Part shown: piece by piece, positions 1-11,600 of the stretch
Position numbering within the stretch: the stretch's first letter is position 1
How the letters are laid out: each line of letters opens with the position of its first letter
Assembly: GCF_001904635.1 (NCBI RefSeq)
Contig: NZ_MRCB01000004.1
Span: forward strand, 62,001-126,000
DNA: 64,000 nucleotides
Source: Hydrococcus rivularis NIES-593
GTDB taxonomy: Bacteria > Cyanobacteriota > Cyanobacteriia > Cyanobacteriales > Microcystaceae
Reading direction: 5' to 3'
Position numbers and translations under genes: made by a program
The notes under the pieces: generated by a model
The model's database searches: none
Told to the model about the DNA's origin: nothing
What the model saw: the letters and a program-made list of their open reading frames with translations, nothing else

Positions 1-303
1 TTTTTTGAAGCGCTGAATTTCTTCCTCGCTGAGAATCTCCCGCAGCCAACTCATGAAAGTGTTAATGTCCGTCTCTGGATATTCCAAGATAATCATTTCA
101 CCGCGATCGCGCATGCGCGGCAGTTCTCCAACTCCCAAGTGAACGTCAGAATAACCTTCATCATAGGCACGACGAATCAGTTGTGCCAGCGACGGCTGAT
201 TGGGGGCGCGTCCTGCTACTCTAGGAGGCGGAGTCACAGCGGTTCTAGGCGGCGGTGGCGGTGGCAGAGGGACTGGCGGAACCGAACGCGGTGCTTGGGT
301 CAT
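1..303 (-). CDS. pilT: Twitching-motility ATPase PilT, N-terminal part (cut by window edge)
   Basis: The first 101 codons of a gene that runs off the left edge. After the ATG at 303 comes a proline-rich leader (runs of PPPPPP), then a stretch reading LAQLIRRAYDEGYSDVHLGVGE followed by a proline-arginine and DRGEM. The SDVHLGVGE/RGEM pattern is the N-terminal (PAS-like) domain of cyanobacterial PilT1, the hexameric ATPase that retracts type IV pili. The Walker motifs lie outside the window, so the assignment rests on the N-terminal domain only. PilB or another PilT paralogue cannot be fully excluded, but the proline-rich leader plus this motif fits PilT best. Confidence 0.7.
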   Translation of the reverse strand, partial: MTQAPRSVPPVPLPPPPPPRTAVTPPPRVAGRAPNQPSLAQLIRRAYDEGYSDVHLGVGELPRMRDRGEMIILEYPETDINTFMSWLREILSEEEIQRFKK

Positions 304-444
304 AGAAATCTCCAGAATCTAAAAAACCTAATTTCTCTATCCGTTATCGCTAGTATTCCCAAACCCCAATCATTGATAACATCGATAGTCATTAGTGGTC
401 AGTGGTTGCTTGTCCGACTTCCGACCTTCGTTCTTAGAAAGTTC

Positions 445-1785
445 TTAGTCCCCTTGAATATAGCTTTCGACTTCGTTCCCTTCTCTTGCTATCGGTGTTA
501 CCAAGACTTTATCAACTCGATTCCCATCCATATCGACAACTTCAAATCGTAAATTCCCCCATTCAAAACTATCGGCTGCCATGGGAATTTTGCCGAGAAG
601 GGTAATCACAAATCCGCCGACAGTATGATAATTTCCCTCTTTTTCTCCTGGTAATTCTTCGACATGAAAAACTTCTTTAAAATCTTCAATCAATAAAATC
701 CCATCGACTAACCAGCTACCGTCTTCCCGTTGAACGATTTGCGGCGCTTCTGGCTGACCTGTTGTCGGAAGGTCTCCGATAATAGCTTCTAAAATGTCGG
801 TGATAGTAACTAAACCTTGAATCACGCCATATTCGTCTACTACCAGTGCAAGATGATTGCCGCTTTGTTGAAATAATTCGAGAACTTTTAATCCTCTAGT
901 ACTTTCGGGGACAAATAACGGCTGTCGTAAAGATGAGGTAAGATCGAAAGGCTGATTGGCAAAACAACAGGCAAGTAAATTATTGACTTGCACGATCCCT
1001 AAAACCTCGTCTAAACTGCCTTGGCAGACGGGGAAACGAGTATAGTTGCTGGTAATAATTTTTTGGCGATTGACTTCGGAAGAATCTTCGAGATCGAGCC
1101 AGACAATTTCCGGTCGCGTTGTCATGAGGGTGCTGACTCGGCGATCGCCCAAGCGCAAAACTTGCTCTAGCATATCCTGTTCGGCTTCCTCAAAGGTGCC
1201 CGCCTCGGTTCCCTGCTGGATCAAAATTTTGATTTCTTCTTCAGTAATGAGGGGTTCGTTAGAAACCGTTCCCGCACCCAAAAGGCGCAGCACCAAATCG
1301 GTGGAGAAACTCAACAAGCGAACGATTGGAGAAACCCCGCCAGATAGCCAGCGTAAGGGCATGGCGACGAGTCTGGCAATTTTTTCGGGATTATTTAAAC
1401 CGAGGCGCTTGGGGACTAATTCGCCAATCACTAGCGATAGATAGGTGATGATCAAAACCACGATCGCAAATGCGATCGCTTGGCTTTGAGCGGCTAGAAT
1501 GGGAACTTGTTCTAATAATGCTGTCAGACGTTGTGTGATGTTTGCGCCTCCATAGGCGCCAGCAACAATCCCGATCAGGGTAATGCCAATCTGAACTGTG
1601 GAGAGAATTTGGTTGGGATTGTTGGCGAGTTCTAACGCTACCCTAGCCTGTTTGTCCCCTTGAGCGCTAAGCTGTTCTAGGCGGATTTTGCGGGCTGAGA
1701 CAATCGCTATTTCAGATAGAGCAAAGACGCCGTTGAGGACGATTAACAAAAGAATGACTAAAATTTCGCTAGCGACAGAGAACAT
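445..1785 (-). CDS. CNNM/CorC-family (HlyC/CorC) membrane protein
   Basis: A 446-residue member of the hemolysin C/CorC/CNNM family, implicated in Mg2+/Co2+ or Na+ handling at the cytoplasmic membrane. Domains in order: a DUF21/CNNM transmembrane domain (about residues 1-190) containing the motif GELVPKRLGL, two CBS domains (about 210-335), and a C-terminal CorC/HlyC domain (about 350-430) with the typical GNYHTVGGF. Length and order are normal for the family. It is divergently transcribed from mfd. Older annotations call such proteins hemolysins; that name has no support here. Transport substrate unknown. Confidence 0.9.
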   Translation of the reverse strand: MFSVASEILVILLLIVLNGVFALSEIAIVSARKIRLEQLSAQGDKQARVALELANNPNQILSTVQIGITLIGIVAGAYGGANITQRLTALLEQVPILAAQSQAIAFAIVVLIITYLSLVIGELVPKRLGLNNPEKIARLVAMPLRWLSGGVSPIVRLLSFSTDLVLRLLGAGTVSNEPLITEEEIKILIQQGTEAGTFEEAEQDMLEQVLRLGDRRVSTLMTTRPEIVWLDLEDSSEVNRQKIITSNYTRFPVCQGSLDEVLGIVQVNNLLACCFANQPFDLTSSLRQPLFVPESTRGLKVLELFQQSGNHLALVVDEYGVIQGLVTITDILEAIIGDLPTTGQPEAPQIVQREDGSWLVDGILLIEDFKEVFHVEELPGEKEGNYHTVGGFVITLLGKIPMAADSFEWGNLRFEVVDMDGNRVDKVLVTPIAREGNEVESYIQGD

Positions 1786-2091
1786 AGATTAAATAACTTG
1801 AGTTGCCTTGCCTCGTTGGCAGGATAGGCGAATGCCGATCGGGTCTAGTATTCGTCAAACATCATCATAGCTCGTATCTCTCGTACAATCTGTTAAAGAA
1901 CAACCGGCGCTATCCACTTCGGGGATGATTCGCGATCGCGAATTCGCTACAGAAAATAACTTTGCAAATAGCTCGTGACGACACGTAGTTTTATAGGAGC
2001 CAAACTAGCCATCAAAAGCACTAAAGCTATACTGTTAGAGAGATAAGGGTCTTTCTTCCATTGAGATCGTTATTATCGACAAATAATTAAA
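1786..2091. other. Divergent intergenic region, CorC-like gene / mfd
   Basis: 306 bases between two divergent genes, so it should hold promoters for both. It contains several HIP1-like GATCGC motifs and A/T-rich stretches but no RNA gene, strong hairpin or recognisable operator that I can see. Confidence 0.4.
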
Positions 2092-5000
2092 ATGACATTA
2101 GAGTCCATCGTCCGTGCTTTAGCGCGATCGCCCCTCACTCAAGAATTGCTTCAAAAACTAAACCAGCAGCGATCGCTTCTGTTGTCTGGCATTTCTCGCT
2201 TACCGAAGGGATTAGTCGCTTCGAGTTTGGCGCAATCTCAAGACAAGAACCTATTAGTTGTCTGCGCCACGATTGAAGAAGCAGGGCGCTGGGCGGCACA
2301 ATTAGAGGCGATGGGGTGGAAGACCGTACATTTCTATCCTACCTCAGAAGCATCGCCCTACGAGCCATTTAACCCCGAATCGGAGATGATTTGGGGACAG
2401 ATGCAGGTATTGTCCTCTGTCGTTATCAATTATTTGTCATTGGTTGGGGAAAAAGAACAAAGGACAAAGGACGAAGGACAAAAAACTAATATTGCTATCG
2501 TTGCAACAGAGAGAGCGCTACAACCTCATTTACCGTTGCCAGAGATTTTTCAATCTTACTGTTTGGAGTTCGAGCTAGGAATGGCGCAGGAGGCAAAAAC
2601 CCTAGACTCGCACTTGGCAAAATTGGGTTACGAACGAGTCCCTCTGGTAGAAACTGAGGGGCAATGGAGTCGCCGAGGGGATATCGTCGATCTTTTCCCC
2701 GTTTCGGCAGAATTGCCCGTGCGACTGGAGTGGTTTGGCGACGAACTAGAACAAATTCGAGAGTTCGATCCGGCAACGCAGCGTTCCCTCGATAAAATCG
2801 ATCGCTTGGTTCTTACCCCGACAAGTTTTGCACCGATTATTGCTGCTGCAATTAAAAATGTAGAAGATGCGCTATCGATCTATCTTTCTGTTCAAGAAAA
2901 AGAAGCTTTTAGTGCGGGAAATTTACCGGAAGGAATGCAACGATTTTTGGGAATTGTCTTTGAAAAACCCGCTTCTTTATTAGAGTATTTACCCAAGAAT
3001 ACTCTATGCGTATTCGATGAAGTCGAACAGTGTCGCGCCCATAGCGATCGCTGGGTTGAGTATGTCGAAGAGCGATGGTTAGAGTTAGACAAACCTTTAC
3101 CGAAAATTCATCGTTCTTTCGAGGAATCTTTTCAATTAGCCGAACAATTTCCAATTGTTTATTTATCCCAACTTGCCGAAGAAAGCTATCATCATTCAAT
3201 TTATACAGTTAATCTTTCCAGCCGTCCCATTCCAACAACTCCCCATCAATATGCAAAACTAGCCGAAATTTTGCGAGGAAAGCGAGAAATTTATAGTGGC
3301 ATTACCCTTAGTAAATATGCTAGCTGGATTATTTCTGCTCAACCTTCTCGGACGGTTTCGCTATTACAAGAACACGACTGTCCCGCACAATTTATCCCCA
3401 ATCCACGGGACTATCCAGCCATAGAAAAACTCAACGCGCAAAATACAGCAGTTGCCTTAAAATATTCTGGCTTAGCAGAATTAGAAGGGTTTATTTTACC
3501 GACTTATCGCATCGTCGTCGTTACCGATAGAGAATTATTCGGACAACACGCATTAGTCAGCCTTGGCTATGTACGAAAACGTCGCCGTGCTGCCTCTAAA
3601 CAAGTCGATCTCAATAAATTGCGTCCGGGAGATTACGTCGTTCATAAAAGTCATGGAATCGGGAAATTTGTCAAGCTAGAGACGTTATCCGATCGCGAAT
3701 ATTTAGCCATTCAATATGCCGATGGATTGTTGAGAGTTCCGGCAGATTCTTTTGATAGTTTATCTCGCTATCGTCAGACGGGAAATCGTCCTCCCGAATT
3801 ACATAAAATGTCGGGGAAAGCTTGGGAGGCGACCAAAAATAGAATTCGCAAATCGGTCAGAAAATTAGCCGTCGATTTATTGAATTTATATGCCAAGCGA
3901 TCGCAACTTTCCGGTCATGCTTATCCCGCCGATACGCCTTGGCAAGCGGAATTAGAAGATTCTTTTCCCTATCAACCCACGCCGGATCAACTCAAGGCCA
4001 TTCAAGATGTCAAGAGAGATTTAGAAAGCGATCGCCCGATGGATCGTCTCGTCTGTGGCGATGTCGGTTTTGGCAAAACCGAAGTGGCAATTCGCGCCAT
4101 CTTTAAAGCTGTCACCAGCGCACACAAACAAGTCGCTTTTCTCGCGCCAACGACGATTCTAACTCAGCAACACTATCACACGCTAAAAGAACGATTTGCT
4201 CCCTATCCCATTAACGTTGGCTTGCTCAATCGTTTTCGAACTGCCTCGGAGAAAAAAGAGATTTTACAGCGCCTCGCAACGGGAGAATTAGATATCGTCG
4301 TCGGCACGCAACAATTATTAAGTAAAGATGTCAAATATAAAGATTTGGGACTGCTAATTATCGACGAAGAACAGCGATTTGGAGTCAATCAAAAAGAAAA
4401 AATTAAAGCGATGAAAACGCAAGTCGATGTACTAACTTTGACAGCGACTCCGATTCCTCGAACCCTTTATATGTCTTTGTCGGGAATCAGGGAAATGAGT
4501 TTAATTACTACTCCCCCGCCTTCCCGTCGTCCTATCAAAACCCATTTATCGCCCTACAATTTAGAAGTCGTCAGAACGGCCATTCGCAACGAACTCGATC
4601 GCGGCGGACAAGTATTCTACGTCGTTCCCAGAGTCGAAGGCATTGAAGAAACTGCCGGACAGTTAGGACAAATAATCCCCGGTGCGAGAATTGCCATTGC
4701 CCACGGACAAATGAATAGTTCCGAACTCGAAGCAACCATGCTGGCTTTCAATAACGGAGAAGCCGATATTCTAGTGTGTACGACGATTATTGAATCGGGA
4801 TTGGACATTCCCAGAGTCAACACCATTATCGTCGAAGATGCCCAGCTATTTGGATTGTCCCAACTATATCAGTTGCGCGGACGAGTCGGGCGATCGGGAG
4901 TGCAAGCACACGCTTGGTTATTGTATCCCAGCAAAGAAACACTAACAGATACCGCACGCCAGCGCTTGCGTGCCTTGCAGGAATTTACCCAACTCGGTTC

Positions 5001-5625
5001 TGGCTATCAATTAGCCACCCGCGACATGGAGATTCGCGGCGTGGGCAATCTGCTAGGGGTAGAACAGTCGGGGCAAATGGAGGCGATTGGGTTTGAGTTA
5101 TATATGGAGATGTTGCAGGAGGCGATTAAGGAGATTCAGGGACGGGAAATCCCGCAAGTGGACGATGCGCAAATCGATCTGAAGCTGACTGCTTTTATTC
5201 CAACCGATTATATTCCCGATCTCGAACAGAAAATGGATGCATATCGGGCAGTTGCGCTGGCGAATTCCAAGCGAGAATTGCAACAAATCGCCGCAGATTG
5301 GAACGATCGCTATGGCAAGCTGCCTACACCCGTAGAACAGTTGTTGAAGGTAGTCGAACTCAAACAAATTGCCAAATCGCTGGGGTTTTCTCGCATCAAA
5401 CCGGATGGCAGCCAGCACGTCATTTTAGAAACCCCCATGGAAGAACCTGCCTGGAAGTTATTGCAAGAAAAGCTTCCCGAACACTTGCGATCGCGTTTCG
5501 TTTACAGTCCGAAAAAAGTGACGGTGAGAGGATTGGGCGTATTGAAACCCCAGCAGCAGTTAGAGAATTTAATCGATTGGTTGGGTAAGATGCTTGATGC
5601 TTTACCTGAGGCTAAGGTTGTTTGA
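2092..5625 (+). CDS. mfd: Transcription-repair coupling factor Mfd
   Basis: A 1177-residue DNA translocase that removes RNA polymerase stalled at lesions and recruits UvrA. The UvrB-like N-terminal part (about 1-400) is followed by the CarD-like RNAP-interaction domain with [12 protein letters not shown] near residue 514. The RecG-like helicase core has Walker [10 protein letters not shown] near 656 and DEEQRFG near 757, and the C-terminal TRCF domain closes the protein. Length is normal. The start ATG gives a standard N-terminus. Odd point: residues about 115-132 (positions 2436-2490) are encoded by an intergenic-type repeat that has entered the frame, in a linker that varies among cyanobacteria. 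Confidence 0.97.
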   Translation: MTLESIVRALARSPLTQELLQKLNQQRSLLLSGISRLPKGLVASSLAQSQDKNLLVVCATIEEAGRWAAQLEAMGWKTVHFYPTSEASPYEPFNPESEMIWGQMQVLSSVVINYLSLVGEKEQRTKDEGQKTNIAIVATERALQPHLPLPEIFQSYCLEFELGMAQEAKTLDSHLAKLGYERVPLVETEGQWSRRGDIVDLFPVSAELPVRLEWFGDELEQIREFDPATQRSLDKIDRLVLTPTSFAPIIAAAIKNVEDALSIYLSVQEKEAFSAGNLPEGMQRFLGIVFEKPASLLEYLPKNTLCVFDEVEQCRAHSDRWVEYVEERWLELDKPLPKIHRSFEESFQLAEQFPIVYLSQLAEESYHHSIYTVNLSSRPIPTTPHQYAKLAEILRGKREIYSGITLSKYASWIISAQPSRTVSLLQEHDCPAQFIPNPRDYPAIEKLNAQNTAVALKYSGLAELEGFILPTYRIVVVTDRELFGQHALVSLGYVRKRRRAASKQVDLNKLRPGDYVVHKSHGIGKFVKLETLSDREYLAIQYADGLLRVPADSFDSLSRYRQTGNRPPELHKMSGKAWEATKNRIRKSVRKLAVDLLNLYAKRSQLSGHAYPADTPWQAELEDSFPYQPTPDQLKAIQDVKRDLESDRPMDRLVCGDVGFGKTEVAIRAIFKAVTSAHKQVAFLAPTTILTQQHYHTLKERFAPYPINVGLLNRFRTASEKKEILQRLATGELDIVVGTQQLLSKDVKYKDLGLLIIDEEQRFGVNQKEKIKAMKTQVDVLTLTATPIPRTLYMSLSGIREMSLITTPPPSRRPIKTHLSPYNLEVVRTAIRNELDRGGQVFYVVPRVEGIEETAGQLGQIIPGARIAIAHGQMNSSELEATMLAFNNGEADILVCTTIIESGLDIPRVNTIIVEDAQLFGLSQLYQLRGRVGRSGVQAHAWLLYPSKETLTDTARQRLRALQEFTQLGSGYQLATRDMEIRGVGNLLGVEQSGQMEAIGFELYMEMLQEAIKEIQGREIPQVDDAQIDLKLTAFIPTDYIPDLEQKMDAYRAVALANSKRELQQIAADWNDRYGKLPTPVEQLLKVVELKQIAKSLGFSRIKPDGSQHVILETPMEEPAWKLLQEKLPEHLRSRFVYSPKKVTVRGLGVLKPQQQLENLIDWLGKMLDALPEAKVV
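2436..2490 (+). repeat. Intergenic-type repeat inside mfd
   Basis: The short tandem motif GGACAAAGGAC/GAAGGACAAA matches the repeat found between genes elsewhere in the window (for example 42908-42966, 44655-44755 and 59239-59290). Here it is read in frame as a lysine/glutamate/glutamine-rich linker ([12 protein letters not shown]). Confidence 0.7.
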
Positions 5626-5649
5626 ATTTCGCGCACGGATAAAACCCGA

Positions 5650-6309
5650 CTAAACGAGAAGCTTTTGCCGCAGGGTTTTTGCCCGTTGCGCGATCGCGTC
5701 CCAATCCCTTGTTTCTAGAAGTTGTTGGGGAAATAATTGACCCGAAAGACCAACAGCGATCGCGCCTGCTTCGATAAATTGACAAGCATTTTCTATGCTA
5801 ATCCCTCCGGTGGGAATCAGCGGAATTTCCCGCAAAGGACCTTGTAAACTTTTGATGTAACTGACTCCGCCAACTGCATCGACGGGAAAAACTTTGACGC
5901 AGCTAGCACCGGCTTGCCATGCCGCGACAATTTCGGTAGGAGTAAGCGCCCCAGCAACGATGGGAAGATCGAATTCGATCGCCGTTTGAATGAGTGATAA
6001 ACTCACGTGAGGGGTGAAACAGAATTGAATGCCGCAGGCGATGGCATCTTTGAGGCGATCGACGGTTAAAATCGTGCCAGTCCCGATGATACAGTTAGGT
6101 AATTGCGATCGCAGTTGACTAATTAACTCGGCAGCGCGATCGCTATTCCAAGTAATTTCAATTAAGCGCATTCCTCCTTCGGCAGCGGCTTTCGCCATTG
6201 ATAAGCCTAGTTGTTTGTCAGTGGAACGAATAATTGCGATCGCCCGATGGTGTTGCAGTAGTTGCAACCAGTCATTTAAGCCGCAAGATGACAAATAGGA
6301 GTCGGACAT
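5650..6309 (-). CDS. eda: KDPG/KHG aldolase
   Basis: A 219-residue class I aldolase of the Entner-Doudoroff pathway, cleaving 2-keto-3-deoxy-6-phosphogluconate to pyruvate and glyceraldehyde 3-phosphate. It is a single TIM barrel. The catalytic glutamate lies in LIEITW, the Schiff-base lysine in SCVKVFPV, and the phosphate-binding IPTGGIS lies near the C-terminus. It is about 10 residues longer at the N-terminus than short bacterial homologues. It converges on mfd, with only about 25 bases between the two stops. No other Entner-Doudoroff gene is in the window. Confidence 0.9.
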   Translation of the reverse strand: MSDSYLSSCGLNDWLQLLQHHRAIAIIRSTDKQLGLSMAKAAAEGGMRLIEITWNSDRAAELISQLRSQLPNCIIGTGTILTVDRLKDAIACGIQFCFTPHVSLSLIQTAIEFDLPIVAGALTPTEIVAAWQAGASCVKVFPVDAVGGVSYIKSLQGPLREIPLIPTGGISIENACQFIEAGAIAVGLSGQLFPQQLLETRDWDAIAQRAKTLRQKLLV

Positions 6310-6372
6310 ACGCCCACTTTAGCGCCGAACAATACTCATGAACGTTTTTGAACTTTGAACGATTTCGGTCAA

Positions 6373-8580
6373 CTATCGAACTTCCTTGAGCGTCTCTACT
6401 TTCTTGGTGAACAGTTCGGTAAATAAACTCAAGACAGTGCGATCTTCTCGGATTTTGATGTTAGCAGTAACACCCATGCCCGATTGGAGGGGAAGTTCTC
6501 TACCACTAGAGACCAAAACCTGTTTATCTAATTTGATTCTGACGGGGAATCGCTCAAAACGCTCGTTAGGGTTAGTTTCACTAGGAGGCAAGGCATCCGA
6601 ACCGACAGAAATCACCTCCCCTTTGATATCCCCAAATTCGCTATACGAGTAAGTGAGCAGTCTGACATCAGCTTTCTGTCCTTTGCGCACGAAACCGATA
6701 TCTTCATTGGTCACATTCACTTGAGCAACCAAATAATCATCTGGAACGATTTTGAGTAAAGGTTCGGTTTGGGTTTGCGGCGCGACGTAGCCTGGGCTAG
6801 CTTTTAGATCGAATACCGTTCCAGCGACGGGCGCTCGCAATTCTTGATATTTTAGGGTGACTTTGGCGCGACTGATTTGACTGTCGAGTTCTGCGATGCG
6901 ATTTTCATTGTCTACCATTACCTTGGTTAGTTGGCTGTCGATTTCAGCAATACGCTTTTCGTTTTCTGCTATCTTATCGCGGACTTCTTTACCAGACAGG
7001 GCAACCGTATTGTTTAACTCTTCCTTTGCCTGAGCGATATCTAAGCGCAACCGTTTCTCTTCTTCGAGGAGTTTTTCGATTTCAGCCCGACGGGTTTGAA
7101 CTTGTTGTTGTTGCTTGTTATATTCAATCGTTCCGTCGGCTCTTTGCTTAATTAATTCCGCGCGGCGATCGTTGATCGATTGTCGCTGTCTCTCTAATTG
7201 AAGTTTGGCTAATGCTCCTTCTGCTAGGAGCGGTTCGACATCGCCAAGAATTTTTTCTTCAATAGCTAAACTTTCTTCCGCTTGTGCGACTGCTTTTTTG
7301 TTTCTCGCTTCGATTTCTGCGAGCGTTTTTCGATCGTCGTTCAGCTGTTTTCTAGCATCGGCTAACTGGACTTGATTTTGCGACAGTTGTTTTTGGAGTT
7401 GCTCCATCTCTAGTCTCGCTGCCTCGACGCGGGACTTCGATTCGTCGATAGCATTTTGTAGGCGAGCGAGTTGTTCGGTACTGAGTTTGCCTTGCTGCGC
7501 CGTTCCGTTCAGCTGTGCCTGAAAGAGTTGATTTTCCGACACGAGCGCTGTGCGATTGCGAGCAAGGGCTGCCACTTGTTTGGGTAAGTTCAGTCGAGCG
7601 ATCGCTCGTTCGACTTCGGACGGATTTAAAGGTCGTTCCATCAAGGTTTGATAAAATTCATTTTCTCGCTGAAGCGACTGACGAATTTTTTGATAGGAGA
7701 CAAGTTCGGCTGCCGATGCTGTAGAGTCTAGCGTCACCAGAACCTGCCCTTTCTCTACCTTCTGTCCATCTTCTACCAAGACTTCTTGAACGACCCCATC
7801 GACGGGAGCTTTAATTTCTTTGACTTTCCCTTCTGGCTTGAGGGAACCTTGAGCGGGAACGACCTGTTCGATTTTGGCAAATGCCGCCCAAATAATCCCA
7901 AAAGTCGTTACGCCAATCAGCGACCAAATAATTGCCCGCGACCACCTGGGAGATTGGCGCAGAATGACTGTTTGCTCGAAGGGCAGGGTTAGCGCTTCGG
8001 ACTTGGAGCTGACTGCTAGCGTAGATTTTGCCGAGCCGTTCCTCAAGCCGACGGAAGACACTAATTTTCCTCTCAGCTGCCCGGAAGTCGGTTTTACGAT
8101 TGCCGCGCTCCCCACTTCTGCTTTCATTTTGGGAGCGATTTTTTCAAACAGTCCCGGTCCGATATGGACGTAGCCTTTATAGATCGAACGAATGGCTTCT
8201 CTGAGTTCTTTGGCTGGGGTTCCTTTGAGCAAATAGCCTTTGGCTCCTGCATCGAGAGACTCTTTGACGTACTCGTGGTTGTCGTAACTACTGAGAACGA
8301 GAACTTTAACCTCGGCAGATTTTTGACAGATTGTTTGCGTGGTCGTTACGCCGTCTACGTCCGGCATTTCCATATCGACGAGAACGACATCGGGTTGTAG
8401 CAATTCTACCTGCTCGATCGCCGTCCGACCGTCAGCAGCCGTGCCAACGACTTCTAAATCCGGCTCTGTATCGAGTAGCGCCTTGAGTCCTTCTCGAATC
8501 ATTCTCTGATCGTCTACAACCAGGATGCGAATTTTTCCTTCGCGATCGCCATTTGGTTGGTTGCCGTTTGCTAAATTCAT
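6373..8580 (-). CDS. Response-regulator receiver fused to HlyD-type membrane fusion protein
   Basis: A 735-residue fusion. Residues about 17-135 are a NarL-type receiver domain with VVDD, the phospho-acceptor aspartate in VLVDMEMPDVDG (about residue 69), the serine of VLSSYD and the lysine of YLLKG all present. No DNA-binding helix-turn-helix follows. After a linker there is one transmembrane segment (about 214-235), a split lipoyl domain (VKEIKAPVDGVVQEV), a long coiled coil (about 300-600) and an HlyD C-terminal beta-barrel. It should be the periplasmic adaptor of a type I secretion system with a cytoplasmic phosphorylatable head. The HlyB-like exporter gene lies just upstream on the same strand. 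The ATG at 8580 was chosen over an in-frame TTG three codons earlier. No kinase is nearby. Confidence 0.88.
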   Translation of the reverse strand: MNLANGNQPNGDREGKIRILVVDDQRMIREGLKALLDTEPDLEVVGTAADGRTAIEQVELLQPDVVLVDMEMPDVDGVTTTQTICQKSAEVKVLVLSSYDNHEYVKESLDAGAKGYLLKGTPAKELREAIRSIYKGYVHIGPGLFEKIAPKMKAEVGSAAIVKPTSGQLRGKLVSSVGLRNGSAKSTLAVSSKSEALTLPFEQTVILRQSPRWSRAIIWSLIGVTTFGIIWAAFAKIEQVVPAQGSLKPEGKVKEIKAPVDGVVQEVLVEDGQKVEKGQVLVTLDSTASAAELVSYQKIRQSLQRENEFYQTLMERPLNPSEVERAIARLNLPKQVAALARNRTALVSENQLFQAQLNGTAQQGKLSTEQLARLQNAIDESKSRVEAARLEMEQLQKQLSQNQVQLADARKQLNDDRKTLAEIEARNKKAVAQAEESLAIEEKILGDVEPLLAEGALAKLQLERQRQSINDRRAELIKQRADGTIEYNKQQQQVQTRRAEIEKLLEEEKRLRLDIAQAKEELNNTVALSGKEVRDKIAENEKRIAEIDSQLTKVMVDNENRIAELDSQISRAKVTLKYQELRAPVAGTVFDLKASPGYVAPQTQTEPLLKIVPDDYLVAQVNVTNEDIGFVRKGQKADVRLLTYSYSEFGDIKGEVISVGSDALPPSETNPNERFERFPVRIKLDKQVLVSSGRELPLQSGMGVTANIKIREDRTVLSLFTELFTKKVETLKEVR

Positions 8581-8603
8581 ACTTCCCAATTTATATTTCT
8601 TTT

Positions 8604-8668
8604 TGGTTAGTGGTTAGTGGTTAGTGGGGAAAAATTGACTAACTACCAACTACTCACGATTAACTATT
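8604..8668. repeat. TTAGTGG short tandem repeat with inverted partner
   Basis: Three copies of TTAGTGG in a row are followed by a complementary stretch (CTAACTACCAACTACT), in the gap between the two secretion genes. A similar sequence lies at 14400-14447 and a fragment at 385-410. This is a typical cyanobacterial intergenic repeat that could fold in the transcript. Confidence 0.6.
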
Positions 8669-8675
8669 ATCTAAA

Positions 8676-11600
8676 TTACATTCTGGCTTCTTGTTGTTGA
8701 TACAAATAGTAATAACGTCCCTTGAGTTTCATTAGTTCTTCATGGGTTCCCTGTTCTACTACCGAGCCAGCGTCCATCATAACGATAACGTCGGAATTTT
8801 TAATCGAGCCGAGACGGTGAGTGATAAAAAAGACTGTGCGATCGCGAAAAGCGTCGATGAGATTAATACAGACTTGTTGCTCGGTGGCGTAGTCGAGGGC
8901 GCTAGTTGCCTCGTCGAGGACGAGAATGCGAGGCTGTTGCAGTACCGTCCGCGCGATCGCGATCCGCTGTCGCTGTCCGCCAGAGAGCGCCGAACCTCTT
9001 TCGCCGACTCTGGTATTGTAGCCATTGGACAAGGTCATGATGAATTCGTGGGCGGCTGCGACTTTAGCGGCTTCGATGATTTCTTCTGTCGTCGCATCGG
9101 GATTGGTCAGGGCAATATTTTCCTGCACCGTTCCATCGAACAGGAGGGTTTCTTGGGGGACAACGCCTATCTGACGGCGTAAGGAGTACAGCTCTACTTT
9201 GCTGATGTCGTACCCGTCGATGAGGATACGTCCCGATTCTGGCTCGTAAAGCCTTGAGATGAGTTTGGTTAGGGTACTCTTGCCCGCCCCACTTTGTCCG
9301 ACGACGCCAACAAAGGTTCCGGGAGGAAAATCTAGATTGACGTTATACAGTTGTAAGGGACCGTGACTCTTGAAGCGGAAGGAGACATTTTCGTATTTGA
9401 CTGCTCCTTCGATCGAAGGCATGGGAATGTTGGTGCGGTCTTGTTCGGCTTCTTGCGGCGTATCGACGATATCTGCCAGTCTTTCTAAAGAAAGGGCGGT
9501 TTCTTGGAAATTCTGCCACAGTTGCGTCAGGCGCAGGATGGGAGAAGTTACGTAGCTAGCGATGATGCGGAAGGCGATCAGCTGACCCAAGGTAAGCTGT
9601 TGGTCTAGGACTAAGAAAGCCCCAACCCAAAGAACCAGAAGCCCGGAGAGCTTGTTGAGGAAGCTACTGGTCGAACCGGCTAGGGTCGAGGTAATGACGG
9701 TTTGGAATCCCGCCGAGACATAGTTGGCGTATTTTTCTTGCCACTGCCAGCGCGATCGCAGCTCGATATTCTGTGCCTTGACCGTTTGAATGCCCGTCAT
9801 CACTTCGACGAGATAGGATTGAGTTTGGGCATTGCGTTCTGCTTTGGTTCGCAGTTGTCGGCGAATAATGGGCGAGAAAAAGAGGGTCAGACCGATAAAG
9901 AGCGGGATAATCCCCAATGCTACCAAGGTCAGGATCGGGCTGTAGACGATCATCGCCACGATGTAGACGATCGAAAAGATCGCATCCAAGACTACGGTCA
10001 AAGCGGTTCCCGTGAGAAACTGCCGGATATTTTCCAGTTCGTTGACGCGCGTGGAAATTTCCCCGACGGGTCGGCGCTCGAAATAGCGCAGGGGCAAGCG
10101 TAGGAGGTGGTCGATAATTTCTGAACCCAAACTCATGTCGATGCGGTTGGTCGTATCGACGAAGAGGTAAGTTCGCAGGGTGGTGAGAATGGCCTCAAAA
10201 ATGGCGATCGCTAAGAGAAACACCCCTAAAACTTGTAGGGTATCGACGCTATTTTGGACGATTACCTTATCGATGATGACCTGAACCATTAGGGGATTGG
10301 CTAGTCCGAATAGCTGGACGAAGAAAGAGGCGATAAAGACTTCGATCAGCACTCGGCGGTAGCGCTTTAAGGCGGGGAGAAACCAGCGCAGCCCGAAGCG
10401 TTCTTGGGGAGTTTCTTTAGTTTTTTGCAGCAGCAGGACTTCCCCTTGTGTGCCCCAACTGTCGAGAAAATCGGCGCTCGGACGGCGCAGGATCCCAATT
10501 TCCGGCACGCCAATAATCGCGTGGCGATCGTTAATTTCGTAGATAATTGCTAGACTATCTTGCCAGCGCACCAAAATGGGAGTTTTGAGATTGGTAACGG
10601 CTCTGGCGGGAACCTTCACCAGTTGAGCGTTGAGTCCCATCAACTCCGCGATCGCGCCGCACACGGGCAGCGATAGGGTATTGCTACGCTGTAGTTGCTC
10701 TGTAATAATACGACGGATGACTTCCTTGCGAAAGGGCATCCCAAAATATTGACTGAGCATTTGGAAGCAGGCAACCCCTACTTCTTGCGGCGTTTTTCCA
10801 TGGACGTATGGATAGTCCTTCTCTTTAGTGACATCGATGGCTTGTTCGGCGCTGCTATTATCTGCCTCTAGCAGTTCTGCTTCCGCATAGGGAATATCTC
10901 GCACCGACTCCGGAAGCGATTCGACGGATGAAGTAGCCGATAGAGAGGCATCTGCTTGAGTTGCCAGTTGCCAGTTTTCCGTTGGCAATTGGGCGGGCAA
11001 TCCGATCAGACGCGCTGGCATCGACCCATTTACCTCGATTTTTTGGGTATCACAGAGATCGAGACGGTTGCCGATAGGGCAACTGGCGATATTGCCGCCG
11101 CTCACCACCCAGATTCTCTGAGAATCCTGTAGGGGTGGGTGTTCTTTAATCGACGACGTACCCGGAGGAAGAGAGTACACTGCCACATCATTGATTATCT
11201 CAGTGGTCAATTGTTTGAGGTCGATCTCTGCGAGTGCTTGCTGCTCTAATTGATAGCCTAGAAGCTCGAAGACTTCAACAAGCGCCGCTTGCTGGTAAAA
11301 TGCCTCGCCAAATTGGGGATATTGTTCTAGAAGTTGAAGAAACTCACTGTTTCTAATCGTCAAGCAAACGGCTTCCGTAGAAGAAATGACGGTTTCGCCG
11401 GGAATTCCTCTAATTAAGTTAACCCAACCGATTATCGCGCCGGGCTTGAGTAACTTTAAAGTAACGGGGATTTGAGTGCGAGGGTCGTAACCGAGCAAAC
11501 GCGCTTTGCCTTCATATAAAATTGCGACGTGTGGCAGCATTTTTTTTTGCGTCAGCACGATCTGACCCATCCGGTAGCGCCACGGCTCAAATTTTTGCGC

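Noticed and set aside
139-552. 137-codon plus-strand frame
   Set aside because: It lies opposite pilT and the CorC-like gene, has an Arg-rich shadow-like composition and no family match.
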